NCBI GenBank assembly: GCA_040755695.1
Contig: JBFMAK010000001.1
Span: forward strand, 62,001-126,000
DNA: 64,000 nt
Source: Candidatus Diapherotrites archaeon
GTDB taxonomy: Archaea; Iainarchaeota; Iainarchaeia; Iainarchaeales; 1-14-0-10-31-34
Direction of reading: 5' to 3'
Each line of letters starts with the position of its first letter. Within the stretch, counting starts at the first letter, position 1. Under the pieces are notes generated by a model, which saw nothing but the letters and a program-made list of their open reading frames with translations, did no database searches and was not told where the DNA came from. Made by a program: the position numbers and the translations under genes. This document shows positions 34,658 to 43,500 of the stretch, in pieces.

Positions 34658-35899
34658 TTGAAGAAATTTTATCTTGAATCATACGGCTGTTCACTGAACA
34701 AGGCAGACAGCCAGGCAATAAAAGCCCTCCTGAAAGAAGAAGGCTTTACAGAAGCAAGGCCAGAAAAAGCAGGAATCATAATAATAAATGCCTGCGCTGT
34801 AAAAGAGCACACAGAAAACAGGATGATTAAAAGAATAAGAGAATTAATGCAGGCAAAAGAAAGGAATGCAAGGCTTATTGTCTTCGGCTGCCTTGCAAAA
34901 ATCAACCCTGAAAGAGTGAAAGCAATTTCAGGAAAAATAATATTAATTGAACCTTCTTTAAAAAAATTGTCTGACTTCCTAAAAATAAAAAGAAAAGAAT
35001 TCTCTCCACTGCTCGCGCAGTGCAGGGAGAACAAGATAATTTCAATTATTCCTATTGCCAGAGGCTGCCTTTCAGCGTGCGCTTACTGCGCAGTAAAAAA
35101 AGCCCGCGGTCCGCTTAAAAGTTATCCAGTAAAAGAAATAAAGAAAGCATTTGAAAGAGAAGTAAAAGAAAGCATGGAGATATGGATTACAGCGCAGGAC
35201 TGCGGCTGCTACGGCTTTGATTTGGGAACAAGCCTGCCTGCACTAATAAAAGAACTCCTGAAAACTAAAGGAAATTACAGGGTAAGAGTGGGAATGATCA
35301 ACCCCCAGCATCTCAAGAAGTTTTTTCCCTCTTACATTAAATTATTCAAGGATGAAAGGCTGTACAGATTCTTTCACATTCCGGTTCAATCAGGCTCAAA
35401 CAGGATCCTTAAATTAATGAACAGAAATTATAATGCAGAAGAATTCATTGAATTAGTGAAAAGAATAAGGGGAAAATTTCCAAGAGCAACAATTGCAACA
35501 GATGTAATCGCAGGCTTTCCCTCAGAAACAGAAAAAGAATTCAATGAAACCCTTCAATTAATAAAAAAGCTTAAGCCTGACATTGTGAACATCTCGCGCT
35601 TTGGTATAAGGCCTGACACGCAGGCAGAAAAAATGGAAGGCCAAATTCACGGAAGAATAAAAAAAGAGAGGAGCAGGATTCTTTCCTTGCTTTGCAGGAA
35701 GATTGCATTAGAACAGAATAAAAAATTTATTGGAAGAATAGAGGAATGCCTTGTGTCAGAGAAGGGAGCAAAAAAAGGCTTTATTGCGCGCACTTCATCC
35801 TATAAGCCTGTTGTTATTCAGGATAACCTGCTTGGGGAATTCGTGAAATTGAAAATCACTGAAGCAAAGCCCACTTACTTGGTGGGAACGGTATTATAA
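34658..35899 (+). CDS. Radical SAM methylthiotransferase (MtaB/CDKAL1-like)
   Basis: 413 residues. N-terminal UPF0004 domain with Cys11, Cys46 and Cys78 for the auxiliary Fe-S cluster; radical SAM motif C137-x3-C141-x2-C144 in RGCLSACAYC; a C-terminal TRAM-like domain (GRIEECLV ... GEFVKLKITEA). Converts t6A37 to ms2t6A37 in tRNA; archaeal members are CDKAL1-type. Starts at TTG 34658 preceded by GGTGA at suitable spacing; no better start is visible. Followed by a 37-residue ORF. Confidence 0.88.
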   Translation: MKKFYLESYGCSLNKADSQAIKALLKEEGFTEARPEKAGIIIINACAVKEHTENRMIKRIRELMQAKERNARLIVFGCLAKINPERVKAISGKIILIEPSLKKLSDFLKIKRKEFSPLLAQCRENKIISIIPIARGCLSACAYCAVKKARGPLKSYPVKEIKKAFEREVKESMEIWITAQDCGCYGFDLGTSLPALIKELLKTKGNYRVRVGMINPQHLKKFFPSYIKLFKDERLYRFFHIPVQSGSNRILKLMNRNYNAEEFIELVKRIRGKFPRATIATDVIAGFPSETEKEFNETLQLIKKLKPDIVNISRFGIRPDTQAEKMEGQIHGRIKKERSRILSLLCRKIALEQNKKFIGRIEECLVSEKGAKKGFIARTSSYKPVVIQDNLLGEFVKLKITEAKPTYLVGTVL

Positions 35900-35919
35900 C
35901 AAAAAACTGCCAAAAAGCA

Positions 35920-36033
35920 ATGGAGAAGAAATCCGAGCAACTGAACCTGCTGCAGGAAATAATAACACAAGAACTTGAAAAGAGAGGCGTTGACATGGAA
36001 GGGATAACAAAAATACTGGCGGCAAAAGGATGA
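35920..36033 (+). CDS. Small ORF after the methylthiotransferase
   Basis: 37 residues (MEKKSEQLNLLQ...ILAAKG), charged and helix-like, in the gap between the methylthiotransferase gene and the AbiEi gene. No ribosome site is obvious; an ATA-led extension is possible. Amino-acid use is protein-like, but nothing else supports it. May be a small real gene or chance. Confidence 0.35.
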   Translation: MEKKSEQLNLLQEIITQELEKRGVDMEGITKILAAKG

Positions 36034-36066
36034 AAAACAAGCAATAGTTTTATATTACAATTATAT

Positions 36067-36081
36067 TATTATGATATAATA
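36067..36081 (+). promoter_or_regulatory. Palindrome before the AbiEi gene
   Basis: TATTAT (36067-36072) - GAT - ATAATA (36076-36081) lies 10-24 bases before the ATG at 36091 inside a TATA-rich stretch. AbiEi antitoxins are known to bind inverted repeats and repress their own operon; here the role is inferred. Confidence 0.35.
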
Positions 36082-36090
36082 GTGATATGA

Positions 36091-36720
36091 ATGAAATACA
36101 GCCTTTTTGTTAGGAAACTTTTGCTTAGGAAGGAGCGCTTTATTTCAAGCGAAGAACTGAAAGAAGAATGCGCAAAGTTAAAAATGCCTTATGTCAAGGC
36201 AATCAGATACCTGTATTTGTACAGGTATATTGTGCGAATTGTCCGGGGATTCTTTTACATTCCTACAGTTGAAGAAAGAAAATACCATACAGGCGGGCCA
36301 AATTTTTTTGAAGCAATTGTCAGGGCAATGGAGCACAAGAAAATAAAGAATTGGTATTTCGGTCTGGAAACCGCCATAAAAATGAATGCAATTACCCACG
36401 AGGTGTTTACTATTGATTATGTTGTTTCCGACGCTATTTTTCGGCCAAGGCCCATAGAGATTCTCGGCCGCAGGGTAAGATTCGTTAAATTGAGCAAGAG
36501 CCTTTTTGGTTTTGGCATAAAAAAAGAGTCTATTCCATATTCTGACTTGGAAAAAACAATCCTGGATTTAATCCACCTAAAGAAATATGCAGGCAGACCC
36601 AACAAGACAATAAGGGATTATTTGATTGAATGGGCTGACGAAGCAAACAAGAACAAGCTCAAAAAGTATTCAAAGCACTACAGCAAATCAGTCAGAAAAG
36701 CACTAGAGGAATTGAAATGA
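36091..36720 (+). CDS. AbiEi-like antitoxin/regulator
   Basis: 209 residues. N-terminal winged-helix (RFISSEELKEECAKLKMPYVKAIRYLYL) followed by the AbiEi C-terminal domain, e.g. ISYSDLEKTILDLIH-like SIPYSDLEKTILDLIH, and GGPNFFEAIVRAMEHKKIK. The antitoxin of type IV AbiE systems, acting without direct contact to the toxin and as a repressor of its own operon. The toxin gene follows with an ATGA overlap at 36717. Confidence 0.75.
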   Translation: MKYSLFVRKLLLRKERFISSEELKEECAKLKMPYVKAIRYLYLYRYIVRIVRGFFYIPTVEERKYHTGGPNFFEAIVRAMEHKKIKNWYFGLETAIKMNAITHEVFTIDYVVSDAIFRPRPIEILGRRVRFVKLSKSLFGFGIKKESIPYSDLEKTILDLIHLKKYAGRPNKTIRDYLIEWADEANKNKLKKYSKHYSKSVRKALEELK

Positions 36721-37649
36721 TTGAAAAAGAAACACTGAACTGGCTGTCAGACAAGCTCAAAATACAAAACATTGCTCTGATAGAAAAAGACCTTTTGCTG
36801 CAAGGTCTGCTCAACGAATTATCAAAATCAGAGTATTTTACGGAAAATTTTGTCTTCAAGGGCGGCACCTGCCTAACCAAAACGTACTTTGGCTATTACC
36901 GGTTTTCTGAAGACCTTGATTTTACCTGGTTAAACAAAAAAGCTTTTGAAGGAAAAACAGAAAACTAAATCAGGAAAATGCTTTCAAAAGAAATAAACAA
37001 AATAATGGAACTGCTTACAGCTGCCGCAAAACAATTAGACCTTGACTTCAAGGCAGAAAAATCAAACAAGCATTATGTCCAGCTAGGCGGTAGCAATCGC
37101 TTCACAACATTCAAATTCTGGTACAAACCAGCTGATTCAGAAAAAGAAACATTCATAAAAATCCAATTAAACTTTGTAGAAAAAATTGTCCACCAGCCAC
37201 ACAAACACCCATTGGTTGCCATAGCAAAAGAGCACGCAGAAGATTTCGAGTACCTTTACCCACAATACATCCCAATGGCGACCAAAAGCCCAGAATTCTA
37301 TTGCTATGACTTGAAAGAAATCGCCTCGGAAAAAATCAGGGCACTGCTTACAAGAAGAGGCTTCAAGGCAAGAGACATTATTGACTTGTACATGCTCGCA
37401 AAAAAAGACATTACAATAAAATCAGTCAAGCCAATGGCTTTTGAAAAAACCAAATTTATGCTCCGCTACCTCAAATACGCCGAACACTTAAAGCACAAGC
37501 ACTTTGACGAAAACTTCAGGCTCGAAGAAGAACGAAACCTGTTAGTAAAACAGCCACGCAAAGACTTTGAAAAATTTGCTGTTGAAACAATCAAAGAACT
37601 CAATGAGGTTGCGGAAGAATTCAGGAACAAATTAAAAGAAAAGGTCTGA
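36717..37649 (+). pseudogene. AbiEii-like nucleotidyltransferase toxin, interrupted by in-frame TAA
   Basis: Two frames, 36717-36968 and 36978-37649, are in register and separated only by TAA (36966-36968) and three more codons. The first part carries the nucleotidyltransferase signature (KGGTCLTKTYFG and RFSEDLDF, residues 48-69), and the second the rest of an AbiEii/AbiGii-type protein of ~310 residues. AbiEii is a NTP-transferring toxin. A single-base change would explain the stop; a second-half restart at ATG 36978 or readthrough cannot be excluded. Confidence 0.72.
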
Positions 37650-37653
37650 GATT

Positions 37654-37944
37654 ATGAAAAAAGAATATCCTGTGCAACAGGTCGTGAACTGGTTTTTTGG
37701 AAACTATTGCACAAGAAAATGCCTCGAAAACGAAGAACAATTGTTTAAGTGCAGGCAAAAGCTTGAAGCATTTGCAGAAAAACACGCTGGTCAAATTCGC
37801 CATAGAGAATTCCTACAGCTAATGCAAGAGGGCTTGAACATTTGCGAACTGCCAGCAGAACAAAAAACCAAAGCAATAAGCTACAAAGAATTCGCAGAAA
37901 AACAAGGCCTTTGCCCATTATGCAAAAAACTTGGGATCTACTAA
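37654..37944 (+). CDS. Small Cys-rich protein next to the toxin-antitoxin genes
   Basis: 96 residues. Cys in NYCTRKCLENEEQLFKC and a C-terminal CPLCKK suggest a Zn-binding fold, but I do not recognise the family. It starts 4 bases after the toxin reading frame ends and is followed closely by a second accessory gene, so the three are probably co-transcribed. Confidence 0.5.
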   Translation: MKKEYPVQQVVNWFFGNYCTRKCLENEEQLFKCRQKLEAFAEKHAGQIRHREFLQLMQEGLNICELPAEQKTKAISYKEFAEKQGLCPLCKKLGIY

Positions 37945-37948
37945 GAAC

Positions 37949-38578
37949 ATGATTTTTATGAATCTTGAAAACTTTTCTTTGAAGAACATTTACGATTTAA
38001 CGAGAATTCTGCGTGTTCCCCGTGAAAAAATCGAGTTTGTTTATCCACAACAAATAATTGACATAATGAATTCAACAGACAAAAAAGTTGCCGTTCATTT
38101 GTATCCATTGAAATTCTCAAAACCAAAGAAAGAACGCTTGCTGGATTATGACAAATGGGGTTATCATCAAATTTGCCTTGCCATTAAAGACAACCTGATT
38201 TATTGCTGTTTGGGCCATGGAGACTCCAGCGGGTCAAGAGAGCTTCACAACCAAATGACTGAACTTCTTATGCAAAACAAAAAGCTGCGAGAAGAAACAC
38301 CAACAGCAGTGCTTGTAACATTCAAAGGAAACGTCATGGCTTATTATTTCTACAAAAAATACGCTTACTTGAATGAAGATATTGGCAGCAACTGGAAAAT
38401 TGGGTTAGGAAAAGAACTGGCAAAAGCACGCATTCCTTTCTCCCAAAGAAGAATTTTGGACGAAGGCCGAGAAATAATATTCAAGACCGCCCAAAAAGAA
38501 ACCATCATCTTCAGAGCACTCGAAGAAGAACTGATAAAACCATGGCAAATTGCCATCAAAAATGATATGCTAAAATAA
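37949..38578 (+). CDS. Unknown accessory protein
   Basis: ~209 residues from the ATG at 37949 (a TTG at 37931 is possible). Mixed alpha/beta composition, with GHGDSSGSRELHNQMTELLMQNKKLREE as the most distinctive segment. No family recognised. Co-oriented with the AbiEi/AbiEii genes and probably part of the same accessory block. Confidence 0.55.
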   Translation: MIFMNLENFSLKNIYDLTRILRVPREKIEFVYPQQIIDIMNSTDKKVAVHLYPLKFSKPKKERLLDYDKWGYHQICLAIKDNLIYCCLGHGDSSGSRELHNQMTELLMQNKKLREETPTAVLVTFKGNVMAYYFYKKYAYLNEDIGSNWKIGLGKELAKARIPFSQRRILDEGREIIFKTAQKETIIFRALEEELIKPWQIAIKNDMLK

Positions 38579-38747
38579 CCAAGTATCTTGTTAAAACCCA
38601 TAACATATTCAGCAACTGAATAATTCAGTTAGTGAATACTATTTTTTGATTATGAACCTGCTGTAAATTACTATAACAAATTGGATTGGAGTCTGTGGCT
38701 AATTTTGTTGAAACTCCACATATACATTTCTGTTGGCGATGATGAGG

Positions 38748-40529
38748 TTATCCCCTAAAATAAAAAATCGCTAAAAATATAATCAAAATCAGCGGAATAA
38801 AAAAATAGTTTATTTCAGGCGCATTAACTGGCCTTATGGGCACCAAAGACATGTCCTTGTAGGCGTAATTATTATTTGTGTTCTGCTCTTCTGGGGGGGA
38901 AGTAACATTCAATTCAAGCATGTACAATTTCTGCTTCAAGCCCGGCGCTTCCACAGCCAAATCAATTAAACCAGAATTATAAGAGAAGTTCTCGCTTCCA
39001 GCAAAGCTGTGCGCTATTGTTTTGTTCAATACAATCTGGTTTGATGTTGTGTCCCTCATTAAAAGCCTTATTTCCTGGTTAGGCCTTGCATCAGGAGTCA
39101 GATTAATTATGTCTGCTGTCACAGTAAACTTGCTTGAAGTATTATAATCCTTTGGCGGGTCCACATAAAAATTCTTTATTTCAAAAATGTCCCCAATAAT
39201 TGGCTTAATTCTAACCCTGATTGAAGCAGAGCCCGTCTCCCCAATTGAATCCACAGCCCTCAAGGTAATATTATGGTCTCCTGGCGTCAGGCTGTTGTAT
39301 TGGAAGTCTTCTGCAGTAGAAATTACCCCCTGCTTGTTTGAATCCCAGGAAACAGTGTAAGGATAACCGTAAGCTGTTACAGTTCCAGCGAAATTTATTG
39401 TTGTTCCATCCAAGAATTCTGCTCCATTCGCAGGAGCATCAATTATTACCTGCAGGCTCCTGAACTGCTGGAACCTGAAGGTCGCCTCATAATAGTTTGA
39501 ATTATTCCACGTGTTTCCGTTATCAGGAGAAAAAGTGTGAACGCTCCTTGTTCCATCAAAAGTAATGCTTAAAAGATTTGAGTCAGAGGTATCAGTGCTT
39601 GGACGATTAAAAGCCCAGTTATTGCTTGCATCACAAGAAGGGCACTTCAAGTAAATCCTATACTCTTTCAGTGCATCAAGCGGTACAATAGAAGGAAGCA
39701 CTGCATCTTTCCATGCATAAGAAGCAGAAAAAGCAGGGGCCTCTGAAGCCCTTGCAAGAACAACATCAAATTCCTGCTTTAAATCAGTAATATTATATAA
39801 AACTACATTAAGGTCTGCAGGACTACCAAAAGACCTCAAATAAAATCCAACAGACCTGACATTAATTGAAGTAAAGGGGATGAATTCTTCCCCTGACCTC
39901 TCGCTTCCAGAAAATCTTTCGTCACTAAACAACTTGAATGGCACCCCCTCACATGTTCCATCAGTAAAACAAACCATATAAATAGGCTGGTATTGCTTGA
40001 ATGCAGTCCAAGTGATTCCATCAAAATAGGAAGTCCTCTGGTTTAAGTCGAGAACCTGATACAATGGCGTCATGTGATTGTTTGTAGAGCCTTCTTTCAC
40101 TGTAATATACCCTGCCCCGCTAACAAATTCTACTACAACATGATAGCACTGCCCTGCACTCACATTATATTTAGGGTCAGGCATTATTGCATAGTTCCAG
40201 CCGTTATTATTAACAAGAATATCACGCTGTGCAAGCCATGAACTGCCAGGGAAACCGTTTGCTTCAGAGCAGTCCTTTAATCCAACCTTATAAGTTGCCC
40301 CTCCACCGAAAACACCATAAACATAAAATGAAACGCTCCTTACAGTCTTTGAGTCCTGTGCAGTGAACCTCATTGCAAAAGCTTTTGTTAAATCAATATT
40401 AGGGGACGAGATAACATTTGTCATTACGAATTCGTTGCCGTAATACCCCGGCGTAGGGTCAGCTGAAACCAAACTGAAATAAAAAGAAAAAAAGCAAAAT
40501 ACAATTGCCGGAAACAATAATCTTTTCAT
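38748..40529 (-). CDS. Secreted surface protein with Ig-like and CARDB-like domains
   Basis: 593 residues. Signal peptide (MKRLLFPAIVFCFFSFYFSLVSA), two jelly-roll-like domains in the first 350 residues, a PKD/Ig-like domain (VIIDAPANGAEFLDGTTINF ... GDHNITLRAVDS), a CARDB-like domain, and a C-terminal membrane anchor (FIPLILIIFLAIFYF). The last ~230 residues have the same order as the tail of the neighbouring 1456-residue protein, so the two are related. Probably cell-surface anchored. Confidence 0.8.
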   Translation of the reverse strand: MKRLLFPAIVFCFFSFYFSLVSADPTPGYYGNEFVMTNVISSPNIDLTKAFAMRFTAQDSKTVRSVSFYVYGVFGGGATYKVGLKDCSEANGFPGSSWLAQRDILVNNNGWNYAIMPDPKYNVSAGQCYHVVVEFVSGAGYITVKEGSTNNHMTPLYQVLDLNQRTSYFDGITWTAFKQYQPIYMVCFTDGTCEGVPFKLFSDERFSGSERSGEEFIPFTSINVRSVGFYLRSFGSPADLNVVLYNITDLKQEFDVVLARASEAPAFSASYAWKDAVLPSIVPLDALKEYRIYLKCPSCDASNNWAFNRPSTDTSDSNLLSITFDGTRSVHTFSPDNGNTWNNSNYYEATFRFQQFRSLQVIIDAPANGAEFLDGTTINFAGTVTAYGYPYTVSWDSNKQGVISTAEDFQYNSLTPGDHNITLRAVDSIGETGSASIRVRIKPIIGDIFEIKNFYVDPPKDYNTSSKFTVTADIINLTPDARPNQEIRLLMRDTTSNQIVLNKTIAHSFAGSENFSYNSGLIDLAVEAPGLKQKLYMLELNVTSPPEEQNTNNNYAYKDMSLVPIRPVNAPEINYFFIPLILIIFLAIFYFRG

Positions 40530-40553
40530 GCTGTAATCTAATGCTAATTACTA

Positions 40554-43500
40554 TTATTTATTTTTAATGCTTTTTTTCCCGCTTTTTTTTGGCAACAGCA
40601 AAATCAGCACTGCAGCCAAAACCAATGCAATTAACTCAACCCTTATTTCAGGCGTTGCAACTGCTTTTATTCCTGTTAGAAGGATTGTCTGCATTGCCTC
40701 GTTGTTTGAAATGTTCTCTTCGTTCACTGCAGGCAGAACCTTCAATTTCACGTAATAGCTTTTTGCTGTGCCTTTAGGATTCAAATCCAAAGCAAAGTTG
40801 ATGTCCTTGTTGAACCTGTAATAATTGCCTCCAATAATTTGTTGTGTTTCAGTGTAAGTGTAATTCACTTGGTTGGTGAAGGCATCGCTTATTGTAAGCA
40901 CAATGCTTGCATTTGCGTCAGAGGTAGAATAATTCCTTATTGTGGCAGAGATGCGCGCGTTCCCGTCAACCATGAACCTGCCTGCTGGCACTGATTCAAC
41001 CTTGAAATCCTCTACTGCAAACACGTCAGCCTCCATTCTCAACACTGAAATTTTTATTGAATCGCTGCCGCTTGCACCCAATGAATCGGTTGCAGTGAAG
41101 GTAATATTATGGTCTCCTACTGAAAGTCCGTTGTACTGCTCGTAACTTGTGGAGCCGAATGTTCCGTCATTGTTTGAATCCCACTGCATTGAAACAACAT
41201 CATTTCCATCATCAGTTACAATAGCATTAAAGTCTATTACTGAGCCATACAAGAAATTATTGCCGTCAGAGGGAGAAACAATCAAAACAGAAGGCTTGTG
41301 GCCTGTAAAGCCCACTGCAATATTGCCTGAAGTAAAATAATAATTGTATACAGGCCCAGTAACCTGGCTCCAAGCATTCACTGTAGTTTGAATTGAGTCA
41401 GTCCCAGAGCTTGGCGTTTTAAAGTTGAAGCCCCACCAATAATAATATGGGGGCACTGCGGGATTATAACCAAATTCATGATATGTTGCATTTTTAATGA
41501 AATTATTTGCATTAAAAGAACAGTTAACTTGCTCTGAAACCCAATTGACTGCACCTTGTGGGTCCATTGGAGAGCCCAAACAGTTTGGAGTTTCAGAAGA
41601 AGAAATAATTTTGCTTAATTCGCCTGCAATACTGCTGCTCCAATTCATGTCCTGAACCTTACATGTTTCGTTGCCAATGTTCTCCAGCTTGATTTCAGCC
41701 CTGTAATACTTGTTTTTCTTTAATGCTCCAGCGCATTCTCCTGCAAGGCAACTATAAATTGTAGTGCTTGAATTGCTTGTGTCAGTAATGCTTGCAATTT
41801 CTCTTACATTAAAAGTGTTAACTGAAAGACTGCAAGAGTTTACATAAAAGTCAAATCCTGCAGCAATACCGTATTTGCCTGCACTGTCATAAGCTTTTGG
41901 GTTCGTTACAGTATATGCTCGAGGTTCCAAACAGTTTATAATTCTTGTATTAGTGGCAATAGAAGAACCAATTCCACTATCATTATCTGACTTTGTTGTG
42001 CATCCAGCAATAGGGTCCTTGTTAATACTTGAAATTGTCCTGCCTTCAACTGATTCTGCTCTAGTAAAAAAATTAATGTCCTGATTAGGTCTTGCTGGAG
42101 AAGGACTAAGGTCTGCCGAAACAATAGGCCCTGAAACAACAACTTTTTGGGGTTTACTGTACTGAGAAATTAAATTGCATTCATCCATAGCTTTCACACT
42201 CAAAGTGTATTGTCCAGGATATTGAGTCTTCCAAGCATAATAAAGGCTTACACTTTTAATTCCTTGAGCTTCTATTAAACAGGAATTATCATACACAGTA
42301 ACATCGCCACAAATCCAACCTTGTTCAAGTGGCCCCACAAAGTTAAATTGAAGTTTATTATAATCAGGCGGATTTAGGAGATTTAGATCACGGCACGTAC
42401 TAATGCACGTATTATCAAAAGCATGATAGCTCGCCAAGGTGGCCTCCCCTGTTGGAACTTCATAATTATAAGCGTTTATATCCAAAAGGTAAGGCGCCTT
42501 ATTCACATTAAAATCAATCTGGTAAGTGGGGGTGTTATTTCCGTTAGTGCAGGCATAGTATCTAGTGTAGGGAGTGCAGCTGTAAAGTGTTTGAGTGAAA
42601 GTGCATGTTGCAGTTGAACCTGCTATAGTGCAATTGTTTGTCATGCTCGCATAGCCTACATTTGTTGTGCTCCACCTGCAGCCAGTGGCATCAGCAGAAA
42701 CATTCAAAACCAGCACGCTTATATTGTTATCCAAATTCTGGTCCAAGTAAGGAGAGGTAGTGTCTCCTTCCAGATTGTTCACTGAAATTGTTGGGGGATT
42801 AGGCAAAGCAACATTAAAAATTATGCTCGTGCTTGTAGAAGAATTATTGCCTACACCGTCCCTGCACGCGTAATATCGAGTGTAGCTTCCATTAAATAAA
42901 TTGCCAAAATTGCAGTCTCTTATAGTAGGAGAATTGCACACAGTGCCTGCAGAGTAAGTGAAAGAAGGCGTTGAAGACCACCTGCATTCTGTTGCATCCA
43001 CTGAATTCAAAGCTAATATTGTTTTGTTGTCGTTCACTGCGTCAGCATAAGGAGAGCTGCTGTCTCCTGCAAGATTATTTATTGTAACAGTAGGAGGGGT
43101 TGAGTCTGTAGTGTAAGTTGTTGTTCTTTGAGCTGAAGAGGAAGTACCGTCATAAGTAACACAGTAGACTGTATAGGTTTGGTTTGTTGTTGCTGTAGCG
43201 TAAGAACATGTCATTGTAGAGTAAGGAGAATTGTAGGAAGCACTTCCTTGTGTGCATTTAGTGTTTGCTGAGGTAGGGCTTCCTGTTTCATTGCAGAAAA
43301 AATTTAATAGCTGTGATTCTGGGTCCCCTGGGCCTACAGGACTAACTGTTATTGTGCTGCCTCCTTTTATTGGGTCAGGAGAATCAGAAATTGATGTTAA
43401 TAAAGGAGAAAAATTCACTGAAAAAGAAATGCTGTCAGTTGTAGGGGAATTTCCTATAAAATTCTTGCAAGCATAATATCTAATGTGGTTTCCGCCCCCA

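Noticed and set aside
36966-36968. Recoding of TAA in the AbiEii gene (for example as a non-standard amino acid)
   Set aside because: TAA is not the codon for selenocysteine or pyrrolysine, and no recoding element is visible.
38735-38748. Third copy of the direct repeat (GGCGATGATGAGGT)
   Set aside because: Only 13-14 bases match and the rest differs; likely chance.
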